Shown one piece after another: positions 38,020-43,466 of a DNA stretch of 43,466 bases (the stretch's first letter is position 1; each line of letters starts with the position of its first letter). Source of the stretch: Nephromyces sp. MM_2019 (taxonomy: Eukaryota; Apicomplexa; Aconoidasida; Nephromycida); assembly GCA_015657535.1 (NCBI GenBank), contig JADHZB010001442.1, positions 1-43,466 of the forward strand, in the 5' to 3' direction. A program made the position numbers and the translations under genes. The notes under the pieces are model-generated. The model made no database searches and was not told where the DNA came from. It saw nothing but the letters and a program-made list of their open reading frames with translations.

Positions 38020-38351
38020 TCACTCACAAGTTGCCTGGACGTATAGAAGGAAAATTGATGCTACTTTGCTATTAAGTTTGAGAAAATTAGAAGATTGATG
38101 CCTGGATATGGAACTGATGCGTGTTATTCTGCATCTTCTCTTAGATTAGTGTGTTAGTATATTGCGAAATCTCATTATCGTGTGTGTGCATAGATTAATT
38201 TTTATCTTAGATTATTCGCTTGTGCTTCTCTCATAAGCTGCTTGAGATAGATAGTAGATAAATATGTCTATATGTGTATATGGCTTTAGGCCATTGTGAA
38301 ATTTAATCTGTTTGTCATTGTATGTGTACGTGTGTGTGTGTGTGTATGTAT

Positions 38352-38513
38352 TTGAAGACACTTGAGATAACAAGGTGCATAGCTTTTTTGAGTGAAGATA
38401 CTTAAAGATAAGAAAGTATATAGCTTGTGTTATGAAGATTCTTTTGAGGTAAAGCACATATCTTGTGTGTGTGAAGATACTTTTGAGATACTAAAGTGCG
38501 CAGATTCTCTGTG
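38352..38513 (+). repeat. About 40-bp degenerate tandem repeat, four units
   Basis: Units start at about 38352, 38393, 38433 and 38472 and share tgaagatactt-tgagataa-aaagtgcatagcttgtgtg. The array lies next to a GT run and about 1.3 kb upstream of the ankyrin gene start. Confidence 0.7.
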
Positions 38514-39364
38514 TTAATAAAAATATTATAATTTGATGTTTTTTGCGTCTTGTGCTCCGTTCCATGCCTTTCTTATTGCTGATGTGTTAGATTTGTTTAT
38601 CTGAAAGAAAGAGAATTTTTTTTTTTCACTTCCTCTTTGTAATAAAATGAAATTTCTAGCTTGAAGTCGCAAACTATCTATAGAGCGTCGGTTTTATTTG
38701 CCTAGTGTAACTACGTTACTCTTCAAGTTTAAGAATATTAAGTCTTCTAGCTTATTCGTGATGATTATATTGGTTGATGTTGATGTATTCCATTATGTGT
38801 TTTATGAAACTATAGTGAATCGCTATATTTTTTAGCTGTCCACAGCCTTTTGATTGTTTGGAACAGCCAGTGTGTGTGTGTGTGTCTTTTTCGTGCATAT
38901 CTGTGTTTCTTGGGGGTGTTGTAACTTTGATATTTTTTATGTTGTGTGTGCTTGTGTATCGTGCTTAGCTTGTAGAGTGCTCGTAAGAAGTGTGTCTATT
39001 TGTGCTCCTGTGTGTGCTCATGTGCCGTTTGCTTAGCCTGTAGAAAGTGTGTTCTGTGTGCGTAAATCTGAGCAACGTTTCGGCCCTATTTTTTACGAGT
39101 GTAATAAGCAGGCATTACCGCATTTTTTCCGGTTTTTGTATTGCCTGAGGTGCGTTTTCTGAAAAGAAATTGAAGTACTGTAAATGAGCCAGTTGTGTGT
39201 GCGCAAGTGTAAGTGTTAAATATTAGGAGTTTCACTGGATAGAAGTTTTGAGTCGTTGTTTTGCGTGCGTGAAAAAACCACTGGAAGAAGATTCCTCTGC
39301 TTTAGCAGCCAGTTTAGAGAAATACTTGCTCTTTTCCAAGCATTGCAGACTTCTTTTTATTGAG

Positions 39365-39855
39365 GTAAGTGTGTCTTAAGCAGTGTTGAGCTTTTTGAAG
39401 CGTTTATTACCGTGTGTATATGTGTGCATTGTGTGTGTCGTGTGTATTGTGTATGTGTGCCTTTTGTGTGTGTGCGAGTAGTAATGGATATGCTATTGGA
39501 ATGGGTGATGGGTATTGTATGGCATATATTATGTGTTACGTGGTGTGTGCTCTCATATTTTTGGTATCTCTCTCTTGTGGATCAGAGTGAGTGCATGCAT
39601 TAGTCCTTTGACGTCTTACTTTTTTGATTGCGTGCATTTTCGTGTGTTGGGAGATATCTGAATTTTTGTCTCTCTGTCCCCTTATGTATATATCTCTCTT
39701 TCTCTATATATATGTGAGTCTATCTATATATCTTACTCGTTTTCTCTCTCTCTCTTTCTATCTCTCACTTTTCTACCTATGTATGTACTATTTCCCGCGC
39801 ACATACACACAAGTCAACCTCCTCTCACTCTCCTACTCTTTTTTATCTCTTCCAG
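39365..39855 (+). other. Probable 5' UTR intron of the ankyrin gene
   Basis: It begins with a perfect donor (TGAG then gtaagt) and ends with a very long pyrimidine-rich tract (about 39660-39850, ctctctctctt) and ttccag. The A of the start codon is the first base after that acceptor. This would be an intron of 491 bases wholly in the 5' UTR. Spliced-leader trans-splicing at the same acceptor would look alike. Confidence 0.5.
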
Positions 39856-42800
39856 ATGGCGAAGAAAGCTTCAACCGCAGAATGGGCTGAGAGACTCAGC
39901 CTCTTTGAGAAGTTTTTGGATGTTAAAGCGATTCTGATGCTTCGCCAAACTTCAAAGTTCTTCTATCTTCATCAATATAAGCCTGGAAACTCCACTCTTT
40001 CTTTCTCTAGTTTAAGAGGTTATGAAGCGAAGATCCTTTGTGATGAGCTTTTTCCACTAGTGTGTTCATGTGTGGATCCTAGTGTGCGCGAGGGTTTGGT
40101 AGTAGACTTTACCAGATGTGCATTGATAAAAGATGCATTTGTTGCTCGCATAGTGGATCTAATCTACGGATCTGAGAAAGAAAACGCTATTTCTGGGAAG
40201 GTTAGAGTGCTGAACTTTGATTTTTGCTATCAAATCACCGATAAGGGGCTCTCGGCTATGCTAACATCTGATCTTCCAGGCTTGGAGCAGCTGTCAGTGA
40301 GGTGTGCGAGAAGCAAACATCTTACTGGAATGCCGTTTTGTACGGAGTTAGATGCAGAAAAATGGCCGAGATTCTCGCAGTTTGCGTGTTCTTTCTCGAA
40401 TATTTGGTTGGAGCCAGTGAATACGGTGGCTGCTTTTGTTACTGAAACAGCAAAGAACTGTGGTACTGTTGCGAAAATTGAGATGTTTGGATCGTGGGCT
40501 TCAAGGTAATGTGTGTATGTTGGTGTGTGTGTGGGTGTATGTGTGGTTTGTGTGTGTGGGTGTATGTGTGGGTGTATGTGTGGTGTGATCTTGTGTGTGG
40601 GATGTATGACATACTGACGCTTCGCTGATTTTGGATTTTTTATGCTTTTTTCAAGAGTTCTGTCGCTTATTTCACAATGTTAGAGGATTGGGTGAGAGCA
40701 TCTTCACTTCTGCTGTGTGTGCAGATGCTACTTGGAGAAGATTCAAATGTATCAGATTGCCAAAAAATTTTGTCAAGCTGTGAAGGGTCAGAATCTGGAG
40801 GCTTTGTCCATTTTGACGAAGAAGGTGCAGAAAGAGGTGAGATGCCAATGTGTGTGTATGGTGTGTTATGTGCTTTCCTGTGTGTGTGTACTTTTCTGCG
40901 TGTTTTGTGTGCATGTCTGTGTGTTTCATGCTTATTCGTATCTTTTGTTCTTATCTGTTGTAGGTATTCATGTGTGTGTGTCGTATTGATATCTGTGCAT
41001 TGGCACATGCTTATGTATATGAGGTTAGTGTAGGTTGTGTCCTTGTAGGTTTATGGTCATAGATTTGCTCTTGTATAATCTAAAGCATCTCTTTGTGTGA
41101 GGATGTATTGTATCGTATTGTATGTGTGTCTGCTGTGTGTATTGTGTGCATCTGTACTGTGTGTGTGTGTGTTGTATGTGCAGGCGTGTTTTTTGTGGGT
41201 TTTATGCTTCTGAGTCGACTTTTCTTGTAATTTTTTCACTTTTTCAGCTGAGCAACTCTGCTGAAGATTTCGTCTGGAGAGATTATCCATTGTATCAGCT
41301 TTTGAAAGATTGTGGTAGTGAGTTGCTTGCGAATCTACCGTTGAAGACTTGTGAAGATGATGGTTCAAATATCTGGACTTTGCCTCTTTGCGTTTCTATC
41401 GAGAAGCAAGATATGAGAATCTTCAACTTGGTAAATTTTTAATGCATTGTGTGTGTATGGGGTGTGTGTCTGGATACTTTGGGATAGGGTATCAAGCTTA
41501 GGTTTAATATGTTCGGTAGGTTGAAGTGATGCATGCTGCGTGTTAATCTATGCCTATTAGCCCCCAGCAAAGGCGTTTTTTATGCGTAAGTTGAGTGCTT
41601 TTTACGTATCTCTGTTTGTGGCTCTTGGTACTCCGTGCTTGTAAGGTGATCACTCATTGTATAGGTGTGTGAGGCTCTCTCTTTGGGATTGTTGGTTTGT
41701 GATTCTCTCTTTGGGTATGTGCGTGTGGAGCTCTCCTTCGTCGATCTTCCTATCTCTGTTTAAAGTTCTCCCTCTCTTCTCTAAGAGTTTCCTTCTATAT
41801 TAGTGAATAGATTTTGTGCCTTTCTCATAATCTTCCTCTTTTTCATGCGGAGCTAAGTACGCACAAGCATAGGAAGACACACAAACTCATACACACATGG
41901 CAAGAAACACGCAAACGCACACACATGCATGCACTAACACAACCACGCACCAACACACACATACACGTAGTAACACAAATATGTCGACCAAAACACATCA
42001 GTACACACACCAACACAATTTTAAACTGCTTTCTTACACGCTCAGTTGTTGAAGAGAGGGGCGAAGGTGGATGTATGGGATTACTTAGGAAAGTCCCCTT
42101 TATCGCGAGCATGTGAAGTTGGAAGGAAGGATTTCGTGGAAACCCTAGTTGAGCATGGAACTACATACTCGCAGGATGATATGTTTGGCCAGTCTGCCTT
42201 AGAATTAGCTATAAGAAGAGGGGATACTAGTCTTGTGAAGGTGCGAATGATAACTGCGTCATGCAGATTTTAGCCTGATTTTGTGCTATGGTTTAAGCCT
42301 TTTGTGGATCAACTTGTGTGTGTGTGTGTGTGAATGGTTGTGTGTGAGTGGGTGTGATGTATGTGTGTATTTCTTTCTATATATGTTTGTGCGTCTTTCC
42401 ATATGTGTGTATTTCTTTCTGCATTTGTCTGTGACTTTCTCTCTATGTGTGTCTTCCTATGTGTCTATCTCTATATGCGTGTATGTTATAAGAAAAAAGC
42501 TCATCAACATGCTTGTAAACTTTGCTTGTGCTATTTCAGCTACTGCTAAAGAATGGTGGAGTCTTAGACTATAAATGCCCCTCATTGAAGGCTTTCAAAT
42601 CTCCTCTTTTCATTGCCTGTGAGGTTGGAGCTTCAGACGTTATGCAGCTATTTCTTGAAGCTGGAGCTGATCCCAACTGGAAATCTGCCAAGCGATGTAC
42701 TCCTACATTGGTAAGCTAGGTGTTGTGGTGCTCTTATCATACACACACATGAATCATTTATGTATTAGGTTGTATCGCATCCACAAACGCACAAGTAGTG

Positions 42801-43466
42801 GGTTGTCTTCTAATGTACCGGCACCTTGCTTGTGTGTTGACTTCTGATGCACACACAGGTAGTGAATTGTCTGTTAATGCACGTGCACACACATATAAAT
42901 GCCATATACCACACACACGCACGGTCGCCACATGCCACACACATACACACCATTCGACGCAGCGATACATACCATACAAGACGGAGCATACGCATATAGG
43001 TCACACATGCATGCATAGAAGCTACATATCGCACACCTATACATATCACACACGACACACACACCTGCACATACCACCCACGACACACATACCTATACAC
43101 AGCACACAGTAGATTTTCTCCAGTTATGCCTGCATTTTCGCATATATTCATATCTGTGTGTGTATGTGTATTTTTACTTCTTAGCTGGCCTATCAGTTAA
43201 ACAATAACTGGTTAGAGAGTTTCATGAGCTCTGGAGCTGGTGCTACTGAAGATAAGCGTTGGGTATTGACTGAAGTCTTGACGTGTGCGATACTGAAGAT
43301 GGACATGAGATCTATTGAGCTACTCATTAGGAAATATCCTGATCTCCTCTCTCGTCCACATCACTTGTGGTCGCTTCCCCATATCCAGGTAACAAGGGGG
43401 GAATATATCTGTGTGTGTCGGTGGGTATTTCTGTGTGTGTCGGTGAGTGTATGTGTGTGTGTTTGT
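39856..43466 (+). CDS. F-box/LRR-like and ankyrin-repeat protein, 3' end outside window
   Basis: Exons 39856-40505, 40725-40836, 41248-41430, 42046-42240, 42540-42710 and 43185-43388, then a donor (gtaaca), so the gene continues to the right. So far 505 residues. The N-terminus has an F-box-like helix pair (residues about 14-40: FEKFLDVKAILMLRQTSKFF). Next come leucine-rich-repeat-like strands (VRVLNFDFCYQITDKGLS, LPGLEQLSVRC) at about 117-165, and from about 220 ankyrin-type helices (SPLSRACEVGRKDFVETLVE, SPLFIACEVGASDVMQLFLE, EAGADPNW). After the first intron all introns are phase 0, and exons 4 and 5 each start at the same point of the ankyrin repeat (LLKRGA, LLLKNGG). Such architecture suggests a substrate adaptor for a cullin-RING ubiquitin ligase or a scaffold; this is inference. 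The F-box match is weak. Confidence 0.75.
40506..40724 (+). repeat. GT-rich intron 1 of the ankyrin gene
   Basis: The first 80 bases are almost wholly built of gtgtgtgtggg/gtgtatgtgtgg, beginning at the donor itself. Introns 2 (40837-41247), 4 (42241-42539) and 6 (from 43389) have the same GT-rich character on the coding strand. Confidence 0.8.
41855..42025 (+). repeat. CA-rich 3' half of intron 3 of the ankyrin gene
   Basis: About 170 bases dominated by cacacac/acacgcac, ending about 20 bases before the exon-4 acceptor. The 5' part of the same intron (41445-41475) is GT-rich, so the two ends could pair in the transcript. Confidence 0.8.
42880..43105 (+). repeat. CA-rich block in intron 5 of the ankyrin gene
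   Basis: Long run of cacacac/catacacac words. A GT-rich stretch (43153-43170) follows just before the exon-6 acceptor. It can give spurious long ORFs on both strands because of its two-base periodicity. Confidence 0.8.

Larger units (their letters stand above)
33764..39364. other. Long gene-poor, repeat-rich stretch
   Basis: AT-rich at 34.5-35.6 kb with TA runs, purine-rich at 36.06-36.19 kb, then increasingly GT-rich on the plus strand from about 36.6 kb. Apart from the weak exon pair at 35686-35949 I see no supported coding sequence. Its right end should hold the promoter and 5' UTR of the ankyrin gene. The splice-donor-like TGAG then gtaagt at 39365 probably ends a 5' UTR exon. Confidence 0.4.

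Noticed and set aside
42758..43151. Long overlapping ORFs on both strands rich in Cys, Val and His
   Set aside because: They come from CA/GT two-base repeats in intron 5 of the ankyrin gene, which keep several frames open at once.

Overview
The window looks like nuclear DNA of a unicellular eukaryote. Genes run on both strands. They are cut by many short GT-AG introns, about 70 to 380 bases in the polyketide synthase and up to 1.3 kb elsewhere. A modular type I synthase that starts with an acyl-AMP ligase and an ACP is the arrangement known from apicomplexan FAS1/PKS1 genes, with some parallels in other protists and green algae. An apicomplexan or related alveolate is therefore my best guess, but the lineage cannot be fixed from the sequence alone.

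Left part (1-30 kb). The 5' two-thirds of the first module of a giant type I PKS/FAS lies on the minus strand (1-7966, running out of the window): acyl-AMP ligase, ACP, KS, AT, DH, pseudo-KR and the start of ER. Its AT domain lacks the catalytic Ser and His. Then come a two-exon hypothetical gene (10092-10670, -), a four-exon small heat shock protein (13601-14856, +), a Qb/Vti1-like SNARE gene (16209-17686, -) and TFIIE-beta (19611-24188, +). Next is a ten-exon gene of unrecognised function (26029-28432, -), reconstructed here from short exons with matching splice phases. A four-exon gene for a small one-helix membrane protein (28968-29638, +) lies divergent to it across about 535 bases.

Right part (30-43 kb). 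The base composition changes: C-rich minisatellite, purine tracts, AT-rich and GT/CA microsatellites, with only scattered candidate exons. From 39856 a gene for an F-box/LRR-like plus ankyrin-repeat protein runs on the plus strand out of the window. Its start codon follows directly on a splice acceptor, and its introns are loaded with GT-rich or CA-rich sequence.

The recognisable genes do not form an obvious pathway: lipid/polyketide synthesis, proteostasis, vesicle fusion and basal transcription sit side by side, as is usual in protist genomes. The points most worth following are the inactive-looking AT in module 1 of the synthase, the ten-exon gene missed by simple ORF calling, and the ankyrin gene with its exon-per-repeat layout and strand-biased intron repeats. 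No rRNA, tRNA or CRISPR was found. All exon borders are read by eye from splice consensus and frame; none is confirmed by RNA data.
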